Assembly (NCBI RefSeq): GCF_000719335.1
Contig: NZ_JOGB01000028.1
Coordinates: 1-64,000 of the forward strand
Source: Streptomyces sp. NRRL S-87
GTDB lineage: Bacteria; Actinomycetota; Actinomycetes; Streptomycetales; Streptomycetaceae
DNA: 64,000 nucleotides
Reading direction: 5' to 3'
Under the pieces are notes generated by a model, which saw only the letters and a list, made by a program, of their open reading frames with translations, searched no databases and had not been told where the DNA came from. Numbering within the stretch: the first letter of the stretch is position 1; every line of letters starts with the position of its first letter. This document shows, one piece after another, positions 55,333 through 63,220 of the stretch. A program made the position numbers and the translations under genes.

Positions 55333-56421
55333 CTACAGAAACTCTGGGGCATCGAGGCCGAGCAGGGACAGGCCGCCCGCGAGCACCGTCCCGGCGGCTT
55401 CGGCGAGGGCGAGCCGGGAACGGTGGGCGACCGAGGGTTTCTCGTCTCCGCGGGGCAGTACGTCGTGCTGGGCGTCGAGCAGGGCATCGGCGAGGGTGGC
55501 GAGATGCCTGGTCAGCCGGTCGGGGGCGCGGTGGTGCGCGGCCGCCTCCAACACGAGCGGGTACTCGGCGAGCGCGCGGGTGAGCGCGGGGTCCAGGGGG
55601 GTGGGGGCGGCCGTGCCGGCGGCGGCAGGCGGGGCGGTGCCGGCAGCCGTGCCGACACCCCCGGCGGCAGCCGGGGCGGGGGCGGCAGGCGGGGCGGTGG
55701 CGGCAGGCGGGGCGATGCCGGCGGGCCCGAAGCCCAGGTCGGCGGCGTTCCGCAGCAGGGCGCGAGCCCTGGCGTGGGCGTACCGCACGCGGAAGAAGGG
55801 GTTGTCCTCGTGCTGGCGGAGCAGCACGGGGTGGAAGTCGGGGGTCTCCCCCGAGGGGGTGTCGAGGACGGCCCAGCGCACGGCCCCGCCCCCGAACCGC
55901 TCCGCCGCGTCGCGGTCGCCGCGCCGCAGCGGCGCCGGCGCCGGCCCCCCGGCCTCCGGCTCGCCGCCCTGCGCCCGTACGAGCGCGGCGACGGCCTCCC
56001 CGTACATCCGGGCCCGCGGCTCGGGCCCCTCCGGTACCGGCACCCGACGCCCGGCGAGGGCGTCGCCGTACCCGTAGCGGGGGCCCGCGCCGCGGACGGC
56101 GTCGACGAGCCCGGCATCGGGGGCCAGGAAGAAGTTGAGGAACCCGCCCCCGGTGACGGCCACGCTCCTGATGCCCGGCTCCCGCCCCAGCCGCCGGGCC
56201 AGCACCTCCGCGACGTCCCGGGGCCCGGGACTCCCCCCGAGGACCTTGGCGAGGCCGAACGCGACCGGGGTGGCGTAGTCCCCCACTCCCCCGGGCCGGG
56301 TCGGCTGGACGACCACCCTCTCCAGCACCCTCCCGACGGCGGCCTCCCGGGGCAGCTCGCGCCGCTCGACGGCGTGGCGCACGGCGCGCACGACGGTGCG
56401 GGAGAGGTCGGCGGGGGTCAC
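55333..56421 (-). CDS. ArgRS-related anticodon-binding protein without catalytic core (NrtL-like)
   Basis: A 362-residue relative of arginyl-tRNA synthetase. Residues 1-105 match the ArgRS N-terminal Add domain (GDYATPVAFGLAKVLGG, GGGFLNFFLAPDA). The Rossmann catalytic domain with HIGH and KMSKS is missing; after a short linker comes the segment normally right after KMSKS (GGAVRWAVLDTPSGETPDFH, NPFFRVRYAHARARALL), then a Pro/Ala-rich stretch and the DALR anticodon-binding helices. It cannot charge tRNA alone. GTG 56421 has TACGCT six bases upstream (56433-56428), so it is probably leaderless. It is cotranscribed with lysA. Confidence 0.85.
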   Translation of the reverse strand: MTPADLSRTVVRAVRHAVERRELPREAAVGRVLERVVVQPTRPGGVGDYATPVAFGLAKVLGGSPGPRDVAEVLARRLGREPGIRSVAVTGGGFLNFFLAPDAGLVDAVRGAGPRYGYGDALAGRRVPVPEGPEPRARMYGEAVAALVRAQGGEPEAGGPAPAPLRRGDRDAAERFGGGAVRWAVLDTPSGETPDFHPVLLRQHEDNPFFRVRYAHARARALLRNAADLGFGPAGIAPPAATAPPAAPAPAAAGGVGTAAGTAPPAAAGTAAPTPLDPALTRALAEYPLVLEAAAHHRAPDRLTRHLATLADALLDAQHDVLPRGDEKPSVAHRSRLALAEAAGTVLAGGLSLLGLDAPEFL

Positions 56422-56627
56422 GGGACAAGCGTATGGGAGGAGGGGGGCCCTTCCGCGAACCAGTTTCGGCATGTGGGAACCGGGACCCGCACCCGCCCCC
56501 CGAAAAGGCAGAGCGAACCGCAAACGAGCCACCGACCGGAGCGGCCCCCGCACCACGACCAGGAGACAAGCCCGCGACCGCAATCACGTACAGGACCTCA
56601 ACCGCCGCTCTCACGACCGGGGCGACA

Positions 56628-57065
56628 TCAGCCCTGGCGACTCCCCGCCCCCGCGGACGGATCATCGGCGACCTCGTCCGGCCCGCCGCCCTGCTCCTCG
56701 ATCAGCCGTCGCACGACGGCCACCAGGTCCGCCGGCTCGAAGGGCTTGGCGAGGAACGCGTCCACCCCCGCCAGCACCCCGGCCTCCACCTCGTACTGCG
56801 TGCACGCGCTCACGATGGCCACCGGGAGGTGCCGCGTCCGCGGGTCCGACCGCAACCGCGCCGCGGCGTTCAACCCGTCCAGCCGCGGCATGACCACGTC
56901 CATGGTCACGACGTCGGGGCACACCTCGTGCACCACGTCCAGGCACTCGGCACCATCGCTCGCGGTCACGACCTCGAAGCCCTCCAGCTCGAGATTGACC
57001 TTGATCAGCTGCCGGATGACCTTGTTGTCGTCGACAACAAGCACCCGGCCCGACGCGCCTGGCAC
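56628..57065 (-). CDS. Stand-alone CheY-like response regulator
   Basis: A 145-residue receiver domain with no output domain: acidic pair in VLVVDDNKVIRQLI, phospho-Asp in VTMDVVMPRLDG, Ser in VAIVSACTQ and Lys in FLAKPFEPADL. The tail is short, acidic and glycine-rich. No kinase is adjacent, so it is an orphan that may act by protein contact. GTG 57065 lies six bases after TACTCT (minus strand 57077-57072), predicting a leaderless transcript; the longer frame upstream is not conserved in type. Confidence 0.85.
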   Translation of the reverse strand: MPGASGRVLVVDDNKVIRQLIKVNLELEGFEVVTASDGAECLDVVHEVCPDVVTMDVVMPRLDGLNAAARLRSDPRTRHLPVAIVSACTQYEVEAGVLAGVDAFLAKPFEPADLVAVVRRLIEEQGGGPDEVADDPSAGAGSRQG

Positions 57066-57185
57066 AACTCGAGAGTAGGTGCGCCCCGGTCCCCGCGTCC
57101 GGGTTTTCCCCACTTCCACCCCGTGCGGGCGACCCACCTCCCCCGGACCTGCGAAACCCGTTCCTGATCACCCCTCCGAAGCTGG

Positions 57186-57191
57186 TAGTGT
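57186..57191 (+). promoter_or_regulatory. Candidate -10 box of the tRNA-Arg gene
   Basis: TAGTGT lies 28 bases before the tRNA; CCTGAT (57163-57168) at 17 bases is a weak -35. It is the only promoter-like pair near the tRNA. Confidence 0.4.
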
Positions 57192-57219
57192 TCTGTCCGT
57201 CGCCGAGAGACGACACCCC

Positions 57220-57291
57220 GCCCCCGTAGCTCAGGGGATAGAGCAACGGCCTCCGGAGCCGTGTGCGCAGGTTCGAATCCTGCCGGGGGCA
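57220..57291 (+). tRNA. tRNA-Arg (anticodon CCG)
   Basis: A complete cloverleaf can be folded by eye: acceptor GCCCCCG / CGGGGGC, D arm GCTC...GAGC, anticodon arm ACGGC-CTCCGGA-GCCGT with anticodon CCG, variable loop GTGC, and T arm GCAGG-TTCGAAT-CCTGC. CCA is not encoded. The 3' end is the likely attachment site for the integrative element whose integrase gene faces it. Confidence 0.95.
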
Positions 57292-57308
57292 CTTCGCACG
57301 AAGTGCCA

Positions 57309-57350
57309 AAAGACCCCGCCACCAGCAGAGATGCTGAGGACGGGGTCTTG
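57309..57350. terminator. Hairpin between tRNA-Arg and integrase gene
   Basis: AAGACCCCG pairs with CGGGGTCTT around an inner CAGCA-GAGA-TGCTG stem. It can end tRNA transcription on the plus strand and integrase transcription on the minus strand. A smaller 8-bp inverted repeat (GCACTTCG-CA-CGAAGTGC, 57289-57306) spans the tRNA 3' end and may be part of the attachment site. Confidence 0.8.
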
Positions 57351-57505
57351 TCGTATGCGCAGCCGTGAGTCACGGGATGCAGCCCCATGACGGACCCCGC
57401 GGACTATTCGCGGACGGGCCAAGCCCCCAGAACCCCAGGTCAACCCCCCAACGGCAAAGGCCCCCGGACGAGTCCAGGGGCCTTGAGGGTCGCCGCACGA
57501 GCGCC

Positions 57506-58879
57506 TCACTCGTACTCGCGCAGCAGCTCCTCGATCCGGCGGTTGGCCACCTCGTGGCGCCCGTCGAGGCACTTCGCGTACCGGCTCAGGAGCACCTCCA
57601 CGCTGTTGCCGGCGCGCTCGGCCACCTCGGTGGGATCCACCCCCGCGTTGAGCCAGGTCGACAGCGCCGAGTGCCGGAGGTCGTACGGCCGGGCCGCCAA
57701 CGGCGAGGCCACGACACCGGGCGGCAGGGCAAGGGCCCGTGCCTCCTGCCAGGCCCGGTAGTAGGTGGACGACGAGACCACCCCCCCGTTCTCGCTGAAG
57801 AAGAGCCGCCCGTCCTCCGCGGTCCCGAAGGTCTCCAGGTGATCCCGGAGGATCACGACAAGCTGGGGCGGGATCGGCACCCGGCGGACCTGCTCGGCGG
57901 GGCGGTTCTTCAGGCCGCGGTCGTCGTGGCTCTCCCCGGAGTCGGTCCACCGCTTGCCGACGCTCGGCCGGGTCCGGTGCAGCAGCGCGGAGCCCCACCC
58001 CTCGGCCGGCAGCACCAGGTCCGACTCCGCCAGGCCCACCGCCTCCGCAGGCCGGAGGCCCCCGAAGTACATCCCGGCGAAGAGCCCGACGAGCCGACGC
58101 CCGCGAGCCCGGCGGAATCCCCCGACGTACGAGACGGCAGCCAGCAAGGCGCGCGCTTGCTCGGGATTGGCGACGACCCGGGGATCCACCTCATTCGAGA
58201 CCTTGGGCTTCTGCCAGCGCACCGCCGCGAGCGGGTTCTCGCGAAATTCGCCGAGATCAACCGCGTATTCGAGGGCATTCATCAACGTGCGCCTCTTACG
58301 GCGGACGGTCTCGGCGGCCGCAGCGGTACCATCGAGCTTGATCTTCAGGGAGTCGAGGACGGCACGCCCGATCACCGGGTCCGCAAGGTCGGACAGGGGC
58401 CGCGAGGCCTTCGCCACCCAGTGCAGGACGTTCCCGACCTCGGCCGGCAGGTCCCGCTCCCCGGGGCTGGGCAGGACGAAGGCCCAGTTCCGCAGCGTCC
58501 TGCGGAGGAGCACGCTGTCCGGACGCCCAGGGCGGTCGTCCAACAGCGCCATGGTCACCGAGGTCAGGGATTCGTTGATCCCGTCCCGTGTGTTCGGCGC
58601 GGCGTGTGGCCACTTCATGGACAGGTACTTGAGGGCGAAGGCGTACCAGGTGATCGTCGCCTTCTTCTCGGCCATCGATCCCGGAAGGCCGGACTCGGTG
58701 TCGAACTCCTCGCCGTCGCGCGCCGCCCTCATCAGCTTCGAGCGGTAATTGTCGGCGAGCCCCTTCGTCCGAAAGCCCTCCGAGAAGGCTTGCCCGGCGA
58801 CGACCCAGCGCACGTCATAAGAAGGCCGCTTCGTATCCCTCTTCCGGACACTCCAGATCTTGACGTCGAGGGACTTCAC
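57506..58879 (-). CDS. Site-specific tyrosine recombinase (integrase)
   Basis: A 457-residue phage-type integrase that recombines the element with the tRNA-Arg site. An N-terminal arm-binding/SAM-like region (residues about 60-200) precedes the catalytic domain: Arg in GLRPAEAVGL, box II YDLRHSALSTWL with Arg-His, then AERAGNSVEVLLSRYAKCL with the nucleophilic Tyr. The histidine usually found in the AGHS motif is Asn here. GTG 58879 overlaps the excisionase stop by four bases. The gene ends 215 bases from the tRNA. Confidence 0.95.
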   Translation of the reverse strand: MKSLDVKIWSVRKRDTKRPSYDVRWVVAGQAFSEGFRTKGLADNYRSKLMRAARDGEEFDTESGLPGSMAEKKATITWYAFALKYLSMKWPHAAPNTRDGINESLTSVTMALLDDRPGRPDSVLLRRTLRNWAFVLPSPGERDLPAEVGNVLHWVAKASRPLSDLADPVIGRAVLDSLKIKLDGTAAAAETVRRKRRTLMNALEYAVDLGEFRENPLAAVRWQKPKVSNEVDPRVVANPEQARALLAAVSYVGGFRRARGRRLVGLFAGMYFGGLRPAEAVGLAESDLVLPAEGWGSALLHRTRPSVGKRWTDSGESHDDRGLKNRPAEQVRRVPIPPQLVVILRDHLETFGTAEDGRLFFSENGGVVSSSTYYRAWQEARALALPPGVVASPLAARPYDLRHSALSTWLNAGVDPTEVAERAGNSVEVLLSRYAKCLDGRHEVANRRIEELLREYE

Positions 58880-59064
58880 GCAGCGGCCCCCTCAAGACCC
58901 CGAAGCCAGGCGACGAAGTCGCTCCGCCAGACCCGCAGCTCACCGTTCGGGAGCTTGAAGGAGGCCGGCCCAGTGCCCAGCTCCCGCCAGCGGTAGAAGG
59001 TCCGCCGGGAGACCCCACCCAGCTCGGCGAGGACCTCGGGGACGGTCATCAGCTGATCCTTCAC
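58876..59064 (-). CDS. Excisionase, helix-turn-helix family
   Basis: A 62-residue MerR-like winged-helix excisionase: MTVPEVLAELGGVSRRTFYRW forms the HTH, then LPNGELRVWRSDFVAWL the wing and last helix. It directs the integrase toward excision. GTG 59064, after AAGGAGACC, overlaps the replication gene stop (GTGA); ATG 59049 is the alternative start. Its own stop overlaps the integrase start in the same way. Confidence 0.93.
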   Translation of the reverse strand: MKDQLMTVPEVLAELGGVSRRTFYRWRELGTGPASFKLPNGELRVWRSDFVAWLRGLEGAAA

Positions 59065-60460
59065 GCCGGGTCTCCTTCCAGGTCAAGTTCGGCTCGTAGT
59101 TCTCGGGCGTGGTCGCGGTTGTGCTGGATGTCGCGGCGGATGTTGGCGGCGAGCCAGGATTCGCCGGGGGTGTGGCCGTGGCCGGCGTAGGCCCAGTGGG
59201 CGACGACCAGGAGCGTGGCCTCGGGGTGATCGTTGGGGTCGGGCAGGCCGAGGGCGGTGCGTTGCTGGGCTGCGCGGTAGTCGGCGCGGACCTGGCGTAA
59301 GGCGCCGAGGGTGGTGGAGTAGCGGCGGGACTTGGTGGAGAAGTGGCCGCGGAAGCCGAGCATGTGGGCCCAGGCCCGAAGGCGCCGATCCGGGTAGGCC
59401 CGGTCGAGGTCCATGCAGGCTTCCATGAGGCGGCGAGGGTGGTCGGGCACGCCCAGGAGGACTAGGGCTTCCTTGTTGCCCACCGGGTGGTCCACGGTGC
59501 CGGTCGTCTCGGCGGCCTTGGTGGCGTACTTGGCGACGTAGGCGGCGACCGCCTGCTCCGTCACCTCTTCCCCGTCCCCGAAGGCCCCGATGGGCTGGAC
59601 GTCAAGCTGATCGCCCCACCGCAGGACCCAGTCCGTGTCGAAACCGTGCTCGGGGCGGCCGGCACGACGACGCGTACGCGGGCGGCAGCGGCCCGGATCG
59701 CATCGGTGAGCAGGTCGAGGGTGGCCCAGGCCGGGGGCGGCGTGTCGGGCCCGTCGGCGCCGTCGAAGCGGACGACAGCGTGGAAGTGGACGGCCCCGCG
59801 CTTCTGGTATTCGGCGACCTTGCCGAAGGAGACGCGGGACTGCTCGCGGGCGGCTTTTTGGGTCAGGCCGGCCCGGCGGGCGATCTCCCGACGGAGGTAG
59901 ATCGTGAAGTAGCGCCACAGCTCGGAGGCGTGGTTGTTCCAGAGCACCGCGCCCGCGTAGCCATAGGTGTCCGGGTCCAGCGGCGTGCCCAGCTCTGAGG
60001 CGTCCTCGGCGTGTCGGACCCCGCAGCGGCACGGGCGCGTGCCTGGGCGGTTGTGGACCGGCCCGAAGGACGGCGCGGTCAGGGTGGCGAAGACGCGGGG
60101 GTGGTCGCGGGTCGTCTCGGGCGTGCCCTTGTCGGCGGCCCCGACGAGTCCGGCCCGGATGAGGTGGTAGGTGTCCCCGGCGTAGGTCCAGGCGCAGGCG
60201 GGGCAGCGCGAGGCGCGGCGGTTGCCGCAGGCGACGCGAAGGACCCCGCCGGGCTCGGCGTCGGTGGTGTAGGCGTGGAGCACGGTCCGGGTGGCCGGGT
60301 CGAGGAGCTTGGTGCCGCCAGTCAGACGGATGGGGGCGGCGCATCCTCCGGTGCGGCGGAGTTGTTCGGTGAGGCGGTCGAAGTCGGGAGCCCCGGCCAC
60401 CCGGAGCAGGTCGCTCAGGGTGGCCGGGTCCAGGCCCGCCGCGGTGGCGGTGTCGGTCAA
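59061..60460 (-). pseudogene. Replication initiator protein (RepSA type), apparent frameshift
   Basis: An AICE rolling-circle replication initiator read in two frames. The first part, from TTG 60460 (LTDTATAAGLDPATLSDLL), has the zinc-finger-like CGNRRASRCPACAWTY, then VFATLTAPSFGPVH, CRCGVRH, the HUH-type metal motif GAVHFHAVVRFDG and ends near VPAAP. The rest continues in another frame from EHGFDTDWVLRWGDQLDV through AAYVAKYATKAAE to the stop at 59061. One missing base near 59652-59656 (a GGGG run) explains it; restored length is about 466 residues. Either an error or a real mutation that would stop replication. Confidence 0.85.
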
Positions 60461-60464
60461 GGTG

Positions 60465-60647
60465 TCACTTCCCGGCGCGGACGAGGGCGGTCGGGAGGGC
60501 GCGGGTGCCGTTGCCCTTGCAGGTCGGGCAGGTGGCGGGAAGGGTGCGGCGCTGTCCGTCCGGGTTGGTGGCCCCGGTGGTGATGTGGACGACGGGGAAG
60601 CCGTCGCAGTGGGAGCAGACACGCGTGCTCGGGGGCTGGTGCATCAT
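60465..60647 (-). CDS. Small zinc-ribbon-like protein of the element
   Basis: A 60-residue protein with CSHCDGFPVV and CPTCKGNGT, two CxxC pairs about 28 residues apart, resembling one zinc centre of DnaJ. The stop is five bases before the replication initiator start, in the usual tight spacing of this operon. Function unknown; a structural zinc-binding adaptor is likely. Confidence 0.7.
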   Translation of the reverse strand: MMHQPPSTRVCSHCDGFPVVHITTGATNPDGQRRTLPATCPTCKGNGTRALPTALVRAGK

Positions 60648-60737
60648 GAGTTGTCCCTTTCGGATCCGGTGGGTCTGGAATGGGCGGAGCCGTCCGGGGC
60701 GGCGGAAGTTTGGCGACCGAGGCCGCCCCGGAGGGCG

Positions 60738-60923
60738 TTACTTGCTGCGACGGCCGCGCTTCAGCACGGCGTTGAAGACCCGCATGTCCTCACGGGTGGC
60801 GGTGCCGTCGCCGATGCGGTCCCGGATCGCGTTCAGGCGCTGCGATCCCTCGCGCTTGGCCTGCCGGTACTGGCGGTCTTGCTCGACGTGGTCGATCTCG
60901 GGGCGCTTGCTGAAGAAGCCCAT
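60738..60923 (-). CDS. Small basic hypothetical protein
   Basis: A 61-residue charged protein (MGFFSKRPEIDHVEQDRQYR onward), strongly helical, with a basic C-terminal RGRRSK. It has no membrane segment or known motif. GGAAAGG precedes the ATG. Its place between the GGDEF and zinc-ribbon genes suggests a small element-specific helper. Confidence 0.65.
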   Translation of the reverse strand: MGFFSKRPEIDHVEQDRQYRQAKREGSQRLNAIRDRIGDGTATREDMRVFNAVLKRGRRSK

Positions 60924-60964
60924 GGCAGTGGCCTTTCCTGGTTGATGGATGGGTGCAGAGACGG

Positions 60965-61519
60965 TCAGCGAGTGTTGCGCCTGCCGTGGCCCTTGGCCGC
61001 GTACATCGACATGTCGGCGGCGGAGAGGGCGTCGGTGAGCACCGGGACAGGCAGGTGTTCACGGGAGCAGTGACCGACCGAGGCCGAGACGCGCAGAACG
61101 TGGCTGTTGTGGGTGACCGGCTCATCCAGCGCGGCGCGCAGGGCCGACAGGCCAGCCGTGTGGTCGGGGTCGGTGACGATGGCGGCGAACTCGTCCCCGC
61201 CGAGCCGCGCGGCGATGCCGTGGCGTCCGCACCAGGTGGCCAGGCGGTGGGCGGTGGCGGTGAGGACCGAGTCGCCGGCGGCGTGGCCGTGGGTGTCGTT
61301 GATGGCCTTGAAGTCGTCCAGGTCGACCAGGACCACGAGAGCGCTGGGATGCCTGGCCATCAGGTGTTCGGCGCGGGCGGTCCACCCGGAGCGGGTGTGC
61401 AGCCCGGTCAGGGGGTCGCGGCGGGCGGTGGCCAGGCGGCGCAGGAGCAGCCCGCCGTGGAGGGCCCATCCCAGGGCCGGTAAGCCCGCAGCGATGACGA
61501 GCGCGTCCATGACGGTCAC
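60965..61519 (-). CDS. GGDEF domain protein (probable diguanylate cyclase) in the element
   Basis: A 184-residue protein with an N-terminal hydrophobic helix (ALVIAAGLPALGWALHGGLLL) and one GGDEF domain: DPLTGLHTRSGW, VVLVDLDDFKAINDTHGH, the active-site loop RLGGDEFAAI and SVGHCSRE. All catalytic residues are present; the inhibitory RxxD site upstream of GGDEF is absent. It may make c-di-GMP without product inhibition. GTG 61519 overlaps the SpdD-like stop; ATG 61510 is the alternative. Such genes recur in pSAM2-type elements. Confidence 0.88.
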   Translation of the reverse strand: MTVMDALVIAAGLPALGWALHGGLLLRRLATARRDPLTGLHTRSGWTARAEHLMARHPSALVVLVDLDDFKAINDTHGHAAGDSVLTATAHRLATWCGRHGIAARLGGDEFAAIVTDPDHTAGLSALRAALDEPVTHNSHVLRVSASVGHCSREHLPVPVLTDALSAADMSMYAAKGHGRRNTR

Positions 61520-61806
61520 CGGCCCTTCTGGAGGTCCTTGACGAGCAGGCGCAGGACCACCGTGATCACAGCGACGGAGACCCCGGTGATGGCGACCGCG
61601 AGGAGCATCGAGACCAGGACGGCGCCGACGACCAGGACCACGGCTCCTCCGCCGGCGGCGAGGGCCAGCGCGCTGCCGGGGGTGAGCTGGACGGTGGCCC
61701 GTGCCGTCGCGGACTCGCGGCGGGGCTCGATGTCGGGGGCGGGCGGCGAGGGCAGCGGGATCGTGCCGGTCGGGAGCGGGTTGACGGGGATGCGGGGGCG
61801 GAGCAT
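61516..61806 (-). CDS. SpdD-like spread protein
   Basis: A 96-residue protein with a proline-rich N-terminus (PRIPVNPLPTGTIPLPSPPA) and two hydrophobic segments (ALALAAGGGAVVLVVGAVLV and MLLAVAITGVSVAVITVVL). This layout is that of SpdD proteins, which help plasmid spread between hyphal compartments. It ends with a 4-bp overlap on the GGDEF gene. Confidence 0.8.
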   Translation of the reverse strand: MLRPRIPVNPLPTGTIPLPSPPAPDIEPRRESATARATVQLTPGSALALAAGGGAVVLVVGAVLVSMLLAVAITGVSVAVITVVLRLLVKDLQKGR

Positions 61807-61818
61807 GGCGAGGTCTCC

Positions 61819-61974
61819 CTACTTCGTGATCGGGTCGATGAGCGGGGCGAACAAACTGTCGGCGAGGAGGTAGCCGCCGAGGAGGATCACGGCGACGAGC
61901 CACCAGGGCGGGCGGATGAGCTTGATGCCGAGGGCGCCGACGACGATCAGCGCGAGCCAGAGCGGGACGTCCAT
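61819..61974 (-). CDS. 51-residue membrane protein
   Basis: A short frame starting MDVPLWLALIVVGALGIKLI with two hydrophobic helices around RPPWW and ending DPITK. The codon use is strongly GC3-biased, GAGA-type sequence precedes the ATG and it fits the gap between the SpdD-like and transfer protein genes. It resembles small membrane proteins that occur at this place in related elements. Function unknown. Confidence 0.75.
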   Translation of the reverse strand: MDVPLWLALIVVGALGIKLIRPPWWLVAVILLGGYLLADSLFAPLIDPITK

Positions 61975-61993
61975 GGGATGGTCTCTTTCGCGG

Positions 61994-62182
61994 TTAGCTC
62001 GGGTTGCAGCGGTGGGTGTGGGCGGCGAGTTCGGCGCCGGCGCGGCTGGAGTAGTCGGCGGAGAAGTCGCAGCCGGGGGCGGTGCACACGGCGGTGTGGA
62101 GCGTGCGGCCCCGGCCGTCGCTGTGGCTGCCGACGCGCACCGGGCCGATGCGGATGACCTTGTAGAAGCGGTTCGGGCGCAT
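61994..62182 (-). CDS. Mobile element transfer protein (small Cys/His protein)
   Basis: A 62-residue protein of the family annotated as mobile element transfer protein: MRPNRFYKVIRIGPVRVGS, then HTAVCTAPGCDFSADYSSRA and AHTHRC. The Cys-Cys-His-Cys pattern suggests a zinc finger. AAAGGAGAGCACCCC precedes the ATG. It lies between SpdB and the small membrane protein. Confidence 0.82.
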   Translation of the reverse strand: MRPNRFYKVIRIGPVRVGSHSDGRGRTLHTAVCTAPGCDFSADYSSRAGAELAAHTHRCNPS

Positions 62183-62201
62183 GGGGTGCTCTCCTTTCCG
62201 G

Positions 62202-62879
62202 TCAGGTGAGCTGAAGGGCGATCGAGTCCGCCAGCGCGGCGGGCACGCCGAGTCGGTTGCGCAGCGTGGCTGTGTCGATCGGCGTGCCGGTCTGGGCTCG
62301 GTGGGCGGCCGCGATCTTCCGGGCGTGGTCGAGCAGCGCGGGCGGAACGGGGACGACAGGCGCCGCCGGGGCGGACTCGGGCGGCACGTCTGCTAAGACG
62401 GGTTCGACCGGTGGCAGAGCTGGAGCCGGGGCCGCTTCGCGCTCCACGGTCAGGCTCGGAGTGGACTCGGAGGCGGGTTCTTCCTTGGGTTCCGGCGTCC
62501 GCTCAGGCACGGTCGCCGTGGTGGGGGCGTGGGCGAGGAGCGTTCCGCCGAGGAAGGACAACGCGGGCCATCCGGCGACGAGGATCCGCAGCCAGGGCGG
62601 TACGTGCTGCATGTCGAGCAGTCCGGCGGTGGCGACGTTGGCGCCGAGCGACGCGATCAGTGCGATGGCGAACCAGAGCCAGGCGTCGCGGTTGCCGGCA
62701 TCGGTACGCATTCGGCGCCAGGCGGCGACCAACAGCAGGTCGACGCTCACCGGGTAGGCCCACGCCTTCCAACCGTCCTGTCCGGCCGCCACGGCAAGAT
62801 CGTGCAGGTGGGCGAAGGACAGGGCCCCGGCGATGACAGCCTGGACGAGAACGGGGTCGAGGCGGAGGGTGCGGAACAC
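62202..62879 (-). CDS. DUF2637/SpdB-like spread protein
   Basis: A 225-residue protein with about four hydrophobic spans in the first 120 residues (VLVQAVIAGALSFAHLHDLAV, YPVSVDLLLVAAW, LWFAIALIASLGANVATAGL, ILVAGWPALSFLGGTLLAH), the DUF2637 pattern of SpdB. The second half is a Pro/Glu-rich linker and a small helical end (LLDHARKIAAAHRAQTGTP, LRNRLGVPAALADSI) that resembles a DNA-binding helix pair. GTG 62879 follows a full AAAGGAGGTGA. It should act with TraB in spread of the element between compartments. Confidence 0.85.
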   Translation of the reverse strand: MFRTLRLDPVLVQAVIAGALSFAHLHDLAVAAGQDGWKAWAYPVSVDLLLVAAWRRMRTDAGNRDAWLWFAIALIASLGANVATAGLLDMQHVPPWLRILVAGWPALSFLGGTLLAHAPTTATVPERTPEPKEEPASESTPSLTVEREAAPAPALPPVEPVLADVPPESAPAAPVVPVPPALLDHARKIAAAHRAQTGTPIDTATLRNRLGVPAALADSIALQLT

Positions 62880-62948
62880 GCAGTCACCTCCTTTCAGGCA
62901 GGCCGGTGCCGAACGCTTGCGGCCGACACCAGCGGGTTCGGGGTCGAG

Positions 62949-63140
62949 TCAGGCGAGGCCGGTGCCGAAGCAGGTCGGGCACAGCCCGGTCTGGGTAGCG
63001 GCGATCTGCTGGAGCCGACGGCCGACACGGACAGCCGTCCCGGTCTCCCCGGTCCCGTCGCAGGTCTCGCAGGGCGGCGGGGAAGGCGCGGGCTTGGTCG
63101 GCCGTCGCCGCGTGGCCGGAGGCTTCTTCGCGGTGCTCAT
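62949..63140 (-). CDS. Second small zinc-ribbon-like protein of the element
   Basis: A 63-residue protein: basic Pro/Lys-rich start (AKKPPATRRRPTKPAPSPPP), then CETCDGTGETG and CPTCFGTGLA, two DnaJ-like CxxCxGxG motifs 22 residues apart. It sits between SpdB and the TraB-like gene. Its pairing motif is like that of the protein at 60465. Function unknown. Confidence 0.7.
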   Translation of the reverse strand: MSTAKKPPATRRRPTKPAPSPPPCETCDGTGETGTAVRVGRRLQQIAATQTGLCPTCFGTGLA

Positions 63141-63220
63141 GGCGGTGCCCTTCGGTTTCGGACATGGGTCGGCTAGGGACCTGGCGTGAGGCGGTCACGC
63201 CGACCGAGGGGAGGGAGCGG

